A stretch of DNA of 64,000 bases from Microcoleus sp. FACHB-672 (GTDB lineage: Bacteria; Cyanobacteriota; Cyanobacteriia; Cyanobacteriales; Oscillatoriaceae): assembly GCF_014695725.1 (NCBI RefSeq), contig NZ_JACJOU010000004.1, positions 186,001-250,000 on the forward strand, written 5' to 3'. The position numbers and the translations under genes were made by a program. A model generated the notes under the pieces. It was not told the DNA's origin. It made no database searches and saw only the letters and a program-made list of their open reading frames with translations. Below are positions 48,824-58,573 of this stretch, piece by piece. Positions within the stretch are counted from its first letter, which is position 1. Each line of letters begins with the position of its first letter.

Positions 48824-48872
48824 GATTCTTGGTGCTAATGGCAGTCAAGTTGTTGAGTTCAGGGCAGATTTT

Positions 48873-48910
48873 GGGTATTTTAGATAAAATCATCCTAAAG
48901 TTAGATGTCA
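48873..48910 (+). repeat. 38-bp direct repeat, copy 2, overlapping the TPR start
   Basis: The second copy (core AGATAAAATCATCCTAAAGT) runs into the ATG of the TPR gene at 48905. The equivalent ATG also exists in copy 1 (48819-48821) but leads to no ORF. The TPR start region thus seems duplicated. Confidence 0.8.
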
Positions 48911-49987
48911 AACCTTATGAGTAATGCAGTCGCGGTGGAACTGGAAGTCGAGTTTTTCTTCCAGAAAGGGTTACACCTCAACCGATCTGAGCAATACGCC
49001 CACGCAGTTGCCAGCTATGATAAAGCCTTAGAACTGCAACCGGACTACCACGATGTCTGGTACAGTCGGGGGAATGCGCTGTATCACCTGCGCCGGTTTG
49101 AGGAAGCAATTGCTAGCTATGATAAAGCGATTGAGTTTAAACCGGCCTTTCATGAAGCATGGAACAATCGCGGCAATGCCCTAGATGACATGGGCCAGTA
49201 TGAGGAAGCAATTGCCAGCTATGATAAAGCGATTAAATTTAAAACTGACTATTACTGGGCTTGGAACAATCGCGGCATTGCCCTCAAAAATCTGGGCCGC
49301 TACGAAGAAGCAATCACCAGCTATGATAAAGCCATTGAATTTCAACCCAATTACTACTGGGCTTGGTATCACCGGGGGATTGCCCTAAGACACTTAGGCC
49401 GGTTAGAAAAAGTGATTGCCAGCTACGACAAAGCCATTGAGATCAAACCGGACTTCCACGAAGCTTGGCACAATCGGGGAAATGCCCTATATGACTTACA
49501 ACGCTACGAAGCGGCAATTATTAATTATGACAAAGCTTTAGACGAAAAACCTGACTATCACTGGGCTTGGTATAACCGTGGGATGGCGCTTCTGAATTTG
49601 GGTTACTATGCAAAAGCGGTTGCTAGCTTAGATCGTGCCTTAGTGCTTCAACCTGATAACGCCGATACTTGGTACTTTCGCGGTCAGGCGTTGGATAACC
49701 TAGAGTGCCATTATGGGGCCATCGCCAGCTACGATAAAGCGATAGAGTTGCAACCCGATAAACACAAAGCCTGGTACAACAAAGCCTGCTGTTATGCCGG
49801 TTCCGGTCATATTGATTTAGCAATTGAACACTTACAAAAAGCAATTAATCTCAATCCCGACGAATACGTGGAAATGGCAAAAACTGACTCGGATTTTGAC
49901 GAAATTCGGGAAGATGGGCGATTTCAGGCATTAATTCAACAAAAATCTTGTTCCACCCCTTCTACAACTGCAGTGCTGTGGAATTAG
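48905..49987 (+). CDS. Tetratricopeptide repeat protein
   Basis: 360 residues made almost wholly of about nine 34-residue TPRs (from about residue 24 to 330). They have the consensus YEEAIASYDKAIEFxPxxxxAW and NRGNALxxLGR. The end, MAKTDSDFDEIREDGRFQALI, is a common cap of cyanobacterial TPR proteins. There is no signal peptide or catalytic domain, so it is a protein-interaction scaffold of unknown partners. The repeats are very similar to one another, which suggests recent internal expansion. The start is uncertain: ATG 48905 lies inside a duplicated spacer segment, and ATG 48917 is also in frame. Confidence 0.85.
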   Translation: MSNLMSNAVAVELEVEFFFQKGLHLNRSEQYAHAVASYDKALELQPDYHDVWYSRGNALYHLRRFEEAIASYDKAIEFKPAFHEAWNNRGNALDDMGQYEEAIASYDKAIKFKTDYYWAWNNRGIALKNLGRYEEAITSYDKAIEFQPNYYWAWYHRGIALRHLGRLEKVIASYDKAIEIKPDFHEAWHNRGNALYDLQRYEAAIINYDKALDEKPDYHWAWYNRGMALLNLGYYAKAVASLDRALVLQPDNADTWYFRGQALDNLECHYGAIASYDKAIELQPDKHKAWYNKACCYAGSGHIDLAIEHLQKAINLNPDEYVEMAKTDSDFDEIREDGRFQALIQQKSCSTPSTTAVLWN

Positions 49988-50534
49988 GAATGGGCGCGAT
50001 AGTGAGGCAGCCTCCATCCCGCCGGCATCCAATCACTCAGCAAATCTTTCCCATACAGGGCAAGATTTAGCAGAAATTGTGAGGGATTTGCAGCCAATGA
50101 GGTGACGCTCAAGCAAAAACAACTGCTTAGCGCCACCTATTGGCGTTATCGAAACACTTTTAACTACGAATCACAAGTTACTTTTAAATTGTGGGAAAAT
50201 TTATATAGAAAACATGAGTACGCTATATAAAGTTACTAGACTTTGCCGTAGTGCTTGCTCAGTAAGGTGACGCTATTGGGTTAAAACTTAAGTGGCCAGA
50301 CATTTCCACTTTCTGAAAGTCGGCCCTAGGACAGTAGAAAGAAACATCGTATCGGCAGATCTTGTGAACTTTTATTTCAAAACTAGCTGCATTCTTAGTT
50401 CTGTCGCCTGTTTCCGGGAGAATTGGGGAACTCTAACCCTTCTATGGGACTCTTGATGGTTGTGACGTGTTTCCACAAAATTCGGGGAAACACACTCCAA
50501 GCATTTCCTGCCTCGTAGAGTTTATAGTGTTCTC
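49988..50534. other. Intergenic region before the exopolysaccharide genes
   Basis: About 550 bases without an ORF. It contains an 8-bp perfect inverted repeat GTGTTTCC (50467-50474) / GGAAACAC (50486-50493), about 40 bases before the dehydratase start, and a preceding partial copy (CTGTTTCCGGGAGAATTGGGG near 50409). These may be leader hairpins or a regulator site for the polysaccharide genes. There is also a small GCGCCA/TGGCGT palindrome near 50140. Confidence 0.45.
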
Positions 50535-52466
50535 ATGCTCCAGCAATTACTGCTCAAACACCTAGCAGATGCAATTCAGAAGGCTGCAGCCTCACTCTCT
50601 AGGCCACAAAAGCACGGGCTGCTCATCGCCATTGATATCGTACTATTTTTGGCAGCTATTTACAGCGCGTTTGGGTTACGTTTCAGCACTCTAGACCCCG
50701 TTGCAAAAATTCTGCCCTACACTTGGTTAATTTTCTTACTGATTTTCATTAAACTTTTCGTGTTTTTAGCACTAGGCATCTACCGCCCAGTGCTGCGCTA
50801 CACCGGCTTAGAATTTTTATTTAGCGCCGCTAGAGCAGTCCTGCTCAGCTGTGGTGCATTTGTTGTTCTTGCCTATTTACTAGAATTCTTACAACTGCCG
50901 CGTTCGGTTCTGCTCAACGATGCTTTGCTGACCCTGCTCTTAGTTGTTGGGGTGCGGGTATCTATGCGCTGGATTGTTTACCATTTAACTTACCAGCCCA
51001 ATTACAGCAACCCGCCAGAACGGGTGGTGGTTTACGGTGCAGGAAAAGCCGGTTCCCAACTCGCCCAAGCCTTAACTTACCATAATGGCTACCATCTCGT
51101 AGCCTTCGTGGATGACGATGTATCTCTTCACAAGCAAATTATTCAGGGGCTTACCGTTTACCCCCCAAAAGACCTTCCCAAACTTTTAGCCCAAAAAAGC
51201 TTTGACACCATCTTACTAGCCATGCCCTCTGTGGATCGGGCAGCCAAACGTCAAATTATAGAAAGGTTGCAGTGTTTGTCAGTGCCGGTGAAGACTGTAC
51301 CCGGTATTGGGGAGATATTATGCGGCAAAGTTTCTATCAGTGAAATCAGAGATATAGATATTGCTGATCTTCTAGGACGAGAAGAAGTTGTACCAGATCC
51401 AGACTTGCTGCGGATGAATATCACAGGAAAAGCGGTTCTGGTGACGGGTGCGGGTGGCTCAATTGGCTCTGAGTTATGCCGGCAGATCGCGCAGCAAGCA
51501 CCTAAATGCCTGATCTTATATGAGCAGAGTGAGTTTGCCCTCTACAGCATTGACATGGAATTAACTGAAGCTTATCCCAAGCTTCATAAGGTTGCCTGCT
51601 TGGGGAGTGTAACCGAGCAAATGCAGCTAAGTGCTATTTTGTATAAATATAAGATAGAGACGATCTATCATGCTGCTGCCTACAAACACGTTCCGATCGT
51701 AGAAGCCAATCCCGCTCAGGGAGTAATTAATAATGTTTTAGGAACGCTGACAGTCGCTCGTTGTGCCATTGAGTGTGGGGTCAATAATTTTGTCTTAATT
51801 TCCACCGATAAAGCGGTGCGCCCTACGAATGTTATGGGAGCAACAAAACGCGTGGCGGAGCTGATTTTACAAGCACTGGCAGCTCAACCGGAAATGACAA
51901 CCTGTTTCACTATTGTGCGATTTGGCAACGTGTTAGATAGCAGTGGTTCAGTTGTACCGCGTTTCCGCAAACAAATTGCCGAGGGCCAGCCAATTACATT
52001 AACCCATCCGGATATCACTCGCTATTTCATGTCTATTCCCGAAGCCGCTCGTTTAGTCATCCAAGCCGGATCTTTAGGAAAGGGAGGTGAAATTTTTCTA
52101 TTGGATATGGGTCAACCTGTTCGGATTTACGATCTGGCGTTGCAGATGATTCAACTCAGCGGCTTAGTACCGGGAAAAGATATAGAGATCAAAATTACCG
52201 GATTGAGACCCGGAGAAAAGCTACATGAGGAATTACTCATTGATTGTGCAAATGTCGCTCAGACCAGACATCCGAAAATTTTCTGTGCAAATGAAGCTAA
52301 AATGCTTTGGGAATTTTTGCACCCACGCATAGAAGCGCTGCTTGCAAAAGCGCGAAGAGATGACCATACGGGTGTCATTGCCCAATTGCAGAGTCTCGTA
52401 CCAGAATATAAGCTGGCAGCATACCAGCTAGCGAGGTCTGCCAAAGTCCCAATTTCTGTAGACTAG
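50535..52466 (+). CDS. Membrane nucleotide-sugar 4,6-dehydratase/epimerase (WbpM/CapD type)
   Basis: 643 residues. Four membrane helices (about 27-150) precede a CoA-binding-like Rossmann fold (VVVYGAGKAGSQ, about 169). The SDR catalytic domain has TGAGGSIG at 304-311. The usual SDR YxxxK is MxxxK here (Met434, Lys438, in NVMGATK), as in Pseudomonas WbpM, which removes water from UDP-GlcNAc. ISTDKAVRPTN and GLRPGEKLHEELL complete the family pattern. It acts at the cytosolic face to make modified sugars for surface polysaccharide. The export protein and tyrosine kinase follow on the same strand, with gaps of about 210 and 120 bases. Confidence 0.9.
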   Translation: MLQQLLLKHLADAIQKAAASLSRPQKHGLLIAIDIVLFLAAIYSAFGLRFSTLDPVAKILPYTWLIFLLIFIKLFVFLALGIYRPVLRYTGLEFLFSAARAVLLSCGAFVVLAYLLEFLQLPRSVLLNDALLTLLLVVGVRVSMRWIVYHLTYQPNYSNPPERVVVYGAGKAGSQLAQALTYHNGYHLVAFVDDDVSLHKQIIQGLTVYPPKDLPKLLAQKSFDTILLAMPSVDRAAKRQIIERLQCLSVPVKTVPGIGEILCGKVSISEIRDIDIADLLGREEVVPDPDLLRMNITGKAVLVTGAGGSIGSELCRQIAQQAPKCLILYEQSEFALYSIDMELTEAYPKLHKVACLGSVTEQMQLSAILYKYKIETIYHAAAYKHVPIVEANPAQGVINNVLGTLTVARCAIECGVNNFVLISTDKAVRPTNVMGATKRVAELILQALAAQPEMTTCFTIVRFGNVLDSSGSVVPRFRKQIAEGQPITLTHPDITRYFMSIPEAARLVIQAGSLGKGGEIFLLDMGQPVRIYDLALQMIQLSGLVPGKDIEIKITGLRPGEKLHEELLIDCANVAQTRHPKIFCANEAKMLWEFLHPRIEALLAKARRDDHTGVIAQLQSLVPEYKLAAYQLARSAKVPISVD

Positions 52467-52672
52467 GCTACAAGTACAGGTAGCGGAAAGCCAATCTCAC
52501 AAAGGATCCTAGGCCGCCTCCGCGAGATGAACACTAAAGCTGTAGAATCTCCCCAATGGCTCAGTAACCATTGATGAACTGGATCAAACCTTTGAACGTT
52601 AGAAAACACCACACTTTGACCGTTTAGGTCTTGTCCCTGCTAAGGTATTGTAAAAACTCTAGAAGCCCTACT

Positions 52673-54175
52673 ATGGTTCGTGCAACTTTTAGGTATCCGA
52701 CATCAATACATTCTCCACTCGCCACTGGCCACTGGCCGAGCAAACCCCTGAGCAAACCTTTCATTGGTCTAACAGTTTCGGCTCTAATAATACTGACGCA
52801 CTCCTTGCCCAGTTTGTCTCAGGGTCGGGCTTTCAGTGATACTACACCTAGTCAACTCGTTGCTCCCAGTCAACTGCAAGAGGCTTACATCTTAGGGCCT
52901 GGTGATATCATTCAGATCGATATCTTTAATGTGCCAGAGTATAGCGGCGAGAATGGTCGATACCAAGTTTTAGTGGATGGCTCACTAAATATGCCCCTGA
53001 TTGGCCGTGTAGATGTCCAAGGTCTAACCTTGCAAGTGGCGGCACAAAAATTTTCTCAACTATACGCTGAATACCTTACACGTCCTATCGTTACGGTAAG
53101 TTTGCTGCTAGCTCGTCCCCTGAGTATTGGGGTAGCAGGAGAAGTGAACCGCCCAGGCTCCTACGTCCTTGATGCTCTGGGAGCCGGTAACACCGAGGCT
53201 GGCGCTCAAGTTCCAACAGTGACACGCGCTCTTCAAAGTGCGGGTGGAGTTACCCAATCTGCGGATCTACGACGAGTTCAGTTACGTCGCCCCCAACCCT
53301 CTGGTAGTGAGCAAATTATCAACCTGGATCTGAATGAATTGTTGCAAACAGGCGACTTGCGCCAAAATTTAAGTCTGCGGGATGGAGACACAATTTTTAT
53401 TCCGACTAAAACAAATGTAAATCTGGCAGAAGCCGCTCTATTAGCAACGACTACGATCTCTGGAGATCCAACTCGACCCCTGAATGTCGCAGTGGTTGGC
53501 GAAGTCACTCGTCCGGGTTCCTACACAATGCAAAGAGTAGACGATGAGGGGGCACAACAGGGGCTGATCACTTTAACTCGGGCGCTTAGAACAGCAGGTG
53601 GAATCACGCAATCAGCGGATATTCGGCGGGTTGAAGTGCGTCGAAATACTAAAACAGGCAATGAACAAGTCATAGAAGTGGATCTTTGGCAACTTCTGCA
53701 AACGGGCGACCTCAGCCAAGATGTAATCCTTGATCAGGGAGACACCATCGTTGTTCCGACCGCCGAAAATATAGACTTAACTGAAGCTCGCCAAGTCGCC
53801 GCTGCCAGTTTTTCTCCGGGAGCAATGAGAGTCAGTGTTGTAGGGGAAGTGGCTGAGCCGGGTCCGGTAGATTTACCCCCCAACACTTCCTTAAACCAAG
53901 CATTGCTGGCAGCAGGAGGTTTTAACAACATACGAGCTCGCAGACAAGACGTAGAACTGGTTCGCCTAAACCCAAACGGCACTGTTTCTCGCCGGACTGT
54001 GCCGGTGGACTTTTCTCAAGAACTCAATGAAGAAACGAATCCCGCTCTACGCCCCAATGATGTGATCGTTGTAGGTCGGTCTGGCATTACTAAAACCGCA
54101 GATACAATCACCACGATTCTCAGCCCGTTTGTTAACCTATTCGGGGCGTTCAGAATTTTCGACGTCTTGTTCTAG
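52673..54175 (+). CDS. Polysaccharide export protein (Wza-like, SLBB domains)
   Basis: About 500 residues from ATG 52673; an upstream TTG at 52631 adds 14. A signal peptide (about 27-50, FIGLTVSALIILTHSLPSLSQG) is followed by the Poly_export domain (AYILGPGDIIQIDIFNVPEYSGE, about 73-150). Three SLBB domains then follow, with recurring VAGEVNRPGSY, VVGEVTRPGSY and VVGEVAEPGPV. The two central modules are near copies of each other (ITQSADIRRVEVRR / VTQSADLRRVQLRR), a duplication. The C-terminal helix region LSPFVNLFGAFRIFDVLF would span the outer membrane. It forms the outer-membrane exit channel for polysaccharide, working with the Wzc-like protein encoded next. Confidence 0.9.
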   Translation: MVRATFRYPTSIHSPLATGHWPSKPLSKPFIGLTVSALIILTHSLPSLSQGRAFSDTTPSQLVAPSQLQEAYILGPGDIIQIDIFNVPEYSGENGRYQVLVDGSLNMPLIGRVDVQGLTLQVAAQKFSQLYAEYLTRPIVTVSLLLARPLSIGVAGEVNRPGSYVLDALGAGNTEAGAQVPTVTRALQSAGGVTQSADLRRVQLRRPQPSGSEQIINLDLNELLQTGDLRQNLSLRDGDTIFIPTKTNVNLAEAALLATTTISGDPTRPLNVAVVGEVTRPGSYTMQRVDDEGAQQGLITLTRALRTAGGITQSADIRRVEVRRNTKTGNEQVIEVDLWQLLQTGDLSQDVILDQGDTIVVPTAENIDLTEARQVAAASFSPGAMRVSVVGEVAEPGPVDLPPNTSLNQALLAAGGFNNIRARRQDVELVRLNPNGTVSRRTVPVDFSQELNEETNPALRPNDVIVVGRSGITKTADTITTILSPFVNLFGAFRIFDVLF

Positions 54176-54295
54176 TTTGGGCGAGATCAACTAGCATCTT
54201 TGCTTTAGAAACAGCCGGACTCGGTTGAATTCTAACAACATAAATGCAGAGTTTCGTCTAGGATACGAATTAATAAAACATACAGAGGGGTCAAG

Positions 54296-56629
54296 ATGGA
54301 GACCGCACATAATTATCAGCCATCATCACCGCAGAGTCATACTAGCCAATTTCAGCAATTACAGCCGTTTTACCCCGCTGAATTACAAGAGCATGACGAC
54401 GATGAGCTGGATCTAGAACAGATATGGACGATTGTCCGTCGTAGAGCCGTTTTAATTGCCGGAATCACCACCGTAGTGGCGGCGGCTGCCTTGGCTTGGA
54501 CTCTCAATCAGACACCTAAGTATAAAGGTACATTTCATCTGTTAGTCGAGCCGGTTATTAGCGATCAAAGTCAACTTGCTGGGATTTCTTCGGCACTTCA
54601 AACCATTGGTATGGGTTCAGTCATGCCTAAGCAAGGCTTGGATTATGAAAGCCAAATACAGGTCTTGAAAAGCCCCAAACAAATGGCTCCTATTATTCAG
54701 CAGTTGCAATCTCGATATCCTAAAATTGACTACCGTTCTCTATTGGGTGGAGCGGGTCAAAAAGGAAGCTTATCGATTGAGCGAATAAAAAAAGCCAAGG
54801 TTTTAGAAATCAATTACCTAGATTCCGATGCAGAAAAAATTCAGTTTGTTTTAGATCAATTGGCCCAAGGTTATCTTAGGTACAGCCTAGAAGACCGCAA
54901 AAGCGACAGCCGACAAGGAATTCAATTTATTGAAGATCAACTGCCGCAGTTGCGCCAGCGAGTAGACACGCTACAACAGCAACTTCAGCAGTTTCGCCAG
55001 CAGTATAACTTGATTGACCCTGAAGTTCAAGGCGAAGAACTGGCTGAGCAAGTTACAGCGCTTCAACAAGATAGCTTAGAAACCCAAACCTCGCTGGCTC
55101 AGCAGCAATTGCTTTTCGGGAATTTGCAGCAGCGGCTTGGGCTAGACCCGGAGAGTGCGCTAAAAGCATCTGCGCTAACGCAATCACCGCGCTATCAGCA
55201 ATTACTCAATCAGCTGAGAGAAATAGAAACAAAGATTGCGACAGAGAAAGCTCGATTTACAGACAATAGTCCTAGCATTCAAGCGTTACGAGATCAACAG
55301 CAAAACTTACTCCCTCTGATCCGTCAAGAAGCCCAAGAAGTTTTGGGTGAAAACATTTCGCAGAGCAATACCCAAGTATTGCGAGCGCCGTTCCAAGATT
55401 CGATTCGGTTAGGTTTAGCTAGCCAATTGATCGATACTGCCAACAAAATTGAGCTTTTAAAAGTACGCAATCAAGCGATTGGCGAAGCTCAAGGTTTTTT
55501 CAATCAACAAGTTCAGCAGTTTCCAGTCATGATCCGCCAGTACACGGATCTACAGCGGGAATTGGGCGTGGCGACTGCTACGCTTAACCAACTTTTAGGA
55601 CAACGAGAAATGTTGCGAGTGGAGGCAGCGAAGCAGGATGTACCTTGGGAATTGATTTCGGAGCCTAAACTCGTACGCAACAAGAAGGGCAAACTAATAC
55701 CGGCTGAACCCAGTGTATCCAAAACGTTCGCGATAGGAATCATCGGAGGCTTACTGCTGGGACTGGGTGCGGCTTTGCTTGCAGAGCGGCTCAACAATGT
55801 GTTTCACACGCCCCAGGAATTGAAAGATACTACCCGATTGGCTCTGTTAGGAGTTATTCCTTATAGTGATCAAGCGATGGAAGTTCCACGATCTCGTGTA
55901 ATGGCTGATTCAGCTACCAAAGCTGACTTCTACTATGCCGGCGCTTCGCCGTTGATGGAGGCTTTTCGCTCTCTCAACGCTAATATGCGCCTCCTCAACT
56001 CTGGCAATCCTATTCGCTCTGTAGTAATCAGCTCTGCCGCACCGGCAGATGGTAAATCGACGGTGGCTGTAAATCTAGCGCAGGCAGCAGCGGCAATGGG
56101 ACAGCGGGTCTTACTGGTGGATACAGACCTGCGCTGGCCTCAGGTTAGTAGCAAAATGGGTCTGAAAAATACCCCAGGATTAACCGAAGCGCTCACGACA
56201 AACGCAGCACCGGCTGATGTGATGCAGCAGTCGCCAATGGAAGAAAACCTGTTTGTCCTCACAGCCGGCTCGATTCCTTCCGACCCGCTGAGACTCCTTT
56301 CCTCTAAGAAAATGCAGAGTTTTATGGAGCAATGGCAAGCTGCGTTTGACTTGATTATCTATGACGCACCGCCTTTGCTGGGTTTGGCAGATGCTAGTTT
56401 GCTAGCCGGCCATACAGATGGGATTTTGCTCGTTGTGGCAATTGGCCAGACAGAACGCTCTGAGGTGACTCAAGCATTAGACGGATTGCACACATCTGGC
56501 ACCCCAGTTTTAGGTGTGGTGGCAAATAAGGCTAGTGGCTATCCGATGAACGCCTACTATGACCACCGACGCTATCCCACATCCTATCAGGATGAGCGCC
56601 GCCCCGATCCGGATGCTGTCGTCCTCTAA
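54296..56629 (+). CDS. Polysaccharide co-polymerase with bacterial tyrosine kinase domain (Wzc-like)
   Basis: 777 residues. The Wzz domain lies between two membrane helices (about 52-70, and about 480-500, FAIGIIGGLLLGLGAALLAE), with long coiled coils in between. The C-terminal BY-kinase has Walker A APADGKST (Lys587), Walker A' LLVDTDLRWP, and Walker B LIIYDAPP. The tail carries a tyrosine cluster, Tyr749, 754, 755, 760 and 764, the usual autophosphorylation sites that control oligomerisation and polysaccharide chain length. ATG 54296 has AGAGGGG upstream. With the Wza-like and WbpM-like genes before it, this is a Wzy-dependent-type export locus; no glycosyltransferase or Wzy/Wzx gene is in the window. 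Confidence 0.92.
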   Translation: METAHNYQPSSPQSHTSQFQQLQPFYPAELQEHDDDELDLEQIWTIVRRRAVLIAGITTVVAAAALAWTLNQTPKYKGTFHLLVEPVISDQSQLAGISSALQTIGMGSVMPKQGLDYESQIQVLKSPKQMAPIIQQLQSRYPKIDYRSLLGGAGQKGSLSIERIKKAKVLEINYLDSDAEKIQFVLDQLAQGYLRYSLEDRKSDSRQGIQFIEDQLPQLRQRVDTLQQQLQQFRQQYNLIDPEVQGEELAEQVTALQQDSLETQTSLAQQQLLFGNLQQRLGLDPESALKASALTQSPRYQQLLNQLREIETKIATEKARFTDNSPSIQALRDQQQNLLPLIRQEAQEVLGENISQSNTQVLRAPFQDSIRLGLASQLIDTANKIELLKVRNQAIGEAQGFFNQQVQQFPVMIRQYTDLQRELGVATATLNQLLGQREMLRVEAAKQDVPWELISEPKLVRNKKGKLIPAEPSVSKTFAIGIIGGLLLGLGAALLAERLNNVFHTPQELKDTTRLALLGVIPYSDQAMEVPRSRVMADSATKADFYYAGASPLMEAFRSLNANMRLLNSGNPIRSVVISSAAPADGKSTVAVNLAQAAAAMGQRVLLVDTDLRWPQVSSKMGLKNTPGLTEALTTNAAPADVMQQSPMEENLFVLTAGSIPSDPLRLLSSKKMQSFMEQWQAAFDLIIYDAPPLLGLADASLLAGHTDGILLVVAIGQTERSEVTQALDGLHTSGTPVLGVVANKASGYPMNAYYDHRRYPTSYQDERRPDPDAVVL

Positions 56630-56661
56630 TCGCTTAATCCATAACAAAATTCAAATCGAAT

Positions 56662-56709
56662 AAAAGGCAAAAGGTCAAAAGAGATAAAAATCTTTACTTT
56701 TGCCTTTTT
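56662..56709 (+). terminator. Intrinsic terminator after the tyrosine kinase
   Basis: A 12-bp perfect stem, AAAAGGCAAAAG (56662-56673) with CTTTTGCCTTTT (56697-56708), is followed by T. The loop itself holds a smaller AAGAGAT/ATCTTT hairpin. It ends the exopolysaccharide transcript. Confidence 0.7.
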
Positions 56710-56894
56710 ATGTTTAAAATTGACCCGAACATAGTAGCCGACACTACTTTATTGAGTTAGGTTTAAATTATCTAAATTTTAGAGAAAACAGACAGATTCC
56801 AAGATTAATTTAAGAATAAGTGCTTCGGGTGGCTGTGCCGATGTTTGTTTTGCAGCCGGCTACCCCAGTTCATTTTTGAAAGGGAGATCGGGTA

Positions 56895-58262
56895 ATGGCC
56901 ATCGCAACAACCAACCCTGCAACCGGGGAAATACTGAAAACATTTGACCCGCTAACGGATAACGAGATCGAAGTTAAACTCGCTCGCTCTCAACAGGCGT
57001 ACCAAGCATACCGGCACATACCAATGACGCAAAGAGCCGGCTGGCTGAAGGCGGCTGCTGATATTTTAGAACACCGGCGCGAAGAGTTTGGCAAAATCAT
57101 GACCCTGGAAATGGGGAAAACACTCAAATCTGCGATCGCAGAAGTGGAAAAATGCGCCCTCGTCTGCCGATATTATGCCGACAATGCCGCTGAATTTTTG
57201 GCAGATGCGCCGGCAGCTACCGATGCCAGCCGAAGTTTTGTTCGATATCAGCCACTTGGCCCCGTTTTGGCCGTGATGCCTTGGAATTTTCCCTTTTGGC
57301 AGGTGTTTCGCTTCGCTGCACCGGCACTGATGGCCGGCAACGTTGGCTTGCTCAAACACGCGTCCAATGTCCCCCAGTGCGCCTTAGCCATTGAAGAAAT
57401 TTTTCTGCAAGCCGGTTTTCCCGAGGGAGTCTTTCAAACCTTGCTCGTTGGTTCAGACAAAGTGGCCAACTTGATGGCTGATGAGCGCGTCAAAGCCGCC
57501 ACCTTAACCGGCAGTGAACACGCAGGTGCCAGTCTAGCCGCAGTTGCCGGCAAAGAAATTAAAAAAACTGTGTTGGAATTAGGCGGCAGTGACCCTTTTA
57601 TTGTCCTGGAAAGCGCTGATCTCGAAGCGGCTGTAACGACTGCCGTAACAGCAAGACTGCTGAATAATGGCCAATCTTGTATTGCCGGCAAACGCTTTAT
57701 TGTTGCTAACAGCATCGCTGATGAATTTGAGCAACGATTCGTAGAGAAATTTAAAGCATTGCGAATGGGCGATCCAATGGATGCTACAACAGATATTGGA
57801 CCCTTGGCTACCCCTGGCATTCTCAAGGATTTGGACAGCCAAGTACAAAACTCCATTGCCAAAGGGGCAAAAGTCTTAACTGGGGGACATCCCTTGTCAG
57901 ATCGTCCGGGCAATTTCTATCCCCCCACAATTTTGACGGACTTCTCACCAGGCTCACCGGCATACCAAGAGGAATTTTTTGGGCCGGTGGCATTACTGTT
58001 CAGGGTTGCCGGTATTGACGAGGCCATTGAGTTAGCCAACAGCACGTCTTTTGGCCTGGGTGCGAGTGCCTGGACATCTGATGCAGACGAACGCGAACGC
58101 TTAATTGAGGAATTAGAAGCCGGTGCCGTATTTATCAACGGTTTGGTGAAATCCGATCCTCGGCTGCCTTTTGGGGGCATCAAGCGTTCTGGATACGGTC
58201 GGGAATTAAGCGTCCAAGGTATTCACGAATTTGTGAATATCAAGACAGTTTGGGTGAAGTAA
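56895..58262 (+). CDS. NAD(P)-dependent succinic semialdehyde dehydrogenase
   Basis: 455 residues, an aldehyde dehydrogenase of the short succinate-semialdehyde group (begins ATTNPATGEILKTFDPLTD). The catalytic base Glu228 (LELGGSDPF) and nucleophile Cys262 (NNGQSCIAGKRF) are intact. It oxidises succinic semialdehyde to succinate. In cyanobacteria this is the second step of the bypass that replaces 2-oxoglutarate dehydrogenase, and the gene for the first step, the ThDP-dependent 2-oxoglutarate decarboxylase, lies about 550 bases downstream on the same strand, as in Synechococcus PCC 7002. Use in GABA breakdown is also possible. AGGGAG upstream supports ATG 56895. Confidence 0.92.
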   Translation: MAIATTNPATGEILKTFDPLTDNEIEVKLARSQQAYQAYRHIPMTQRAGWLKAAADILEHRREEFGKIMTLEMGKTLKSAIAEVEKCALVCRYYADNAAEFLADAPAATDASRSFVRYQPLGPVLAVMPWNFPFWQVFRFAAPALMAGNVGLLKHASNVPQCALAIEEIFLQAGFPEGVFQTLLVGSDKVANLMADERVKAATLTGSEHAGASLAAVAGKEIKKTVLELGGSDPFIVLESADLEAAVTTAVTARLLNNGQSCIAGKRFIVANSIADEFEQRFVEKFKALRMGDPMDATTDIGPLATPGILKDLDSQVQNSIAKGAKVLTGGHPLSDRPGNFYPPTILTDFSPGSPAYQEEFFGPVALLFRVAGIDEAIELANSTSFGLGASAWTSDADERERLIEELEAGAVFINGLVKSDPRLPFGGIKRSGYGRELSVQGIHEFVNIKTVWVK

Positions 58263-58468
58263 TGGGGATTTATCCTTCACAGTGATCAGGAGAGTGGGTG
58301 AAACACATTCGGTAGACAGCTCACGCCCTTTAAAACCTTGCAGATCGCTAGATTAGTCGGCACGAGGCGAATCTAGCGATCTACAAGCATCTTGAATTCA
58401 CAGTTTCTGCAGAGCCGGCATCACAAATATTCAGGATACGCTACTTCGATACAAGTTGACAGCAGGAA

Positions 58469-58573
58469 ATGCTCCTGCGAATTGTAGTAGAAGAAACTGC
58501 AACAAAATGTGTAGGGGTTACTTTGTACAAAACTTCACAAATTCCTAGATATTTGAGCCGACTCCAGCCGTGA
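58469..58573 (+). pseudogene. C-terminal remnant of a DUF4258-type toxin gene
   Basis: A 34-codon frame, MLLRIVVEETATKCVGVTLY followed by KTSQIPRYLSRLQP. The pattern LLRIVVEE...VGVTLYKTSQIxRY is the end of DUF4258 proteins, which are normally about 80-90 residues, so the first half is missing. An in-frame stop lies four codons before the ATG. Its TGA overlaps the GTG start of the DUF2283 remnant (GTGA), as in intact DUF4258/DUF2283 pairs. Recognised by pattern only. Confidence 0.5.
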
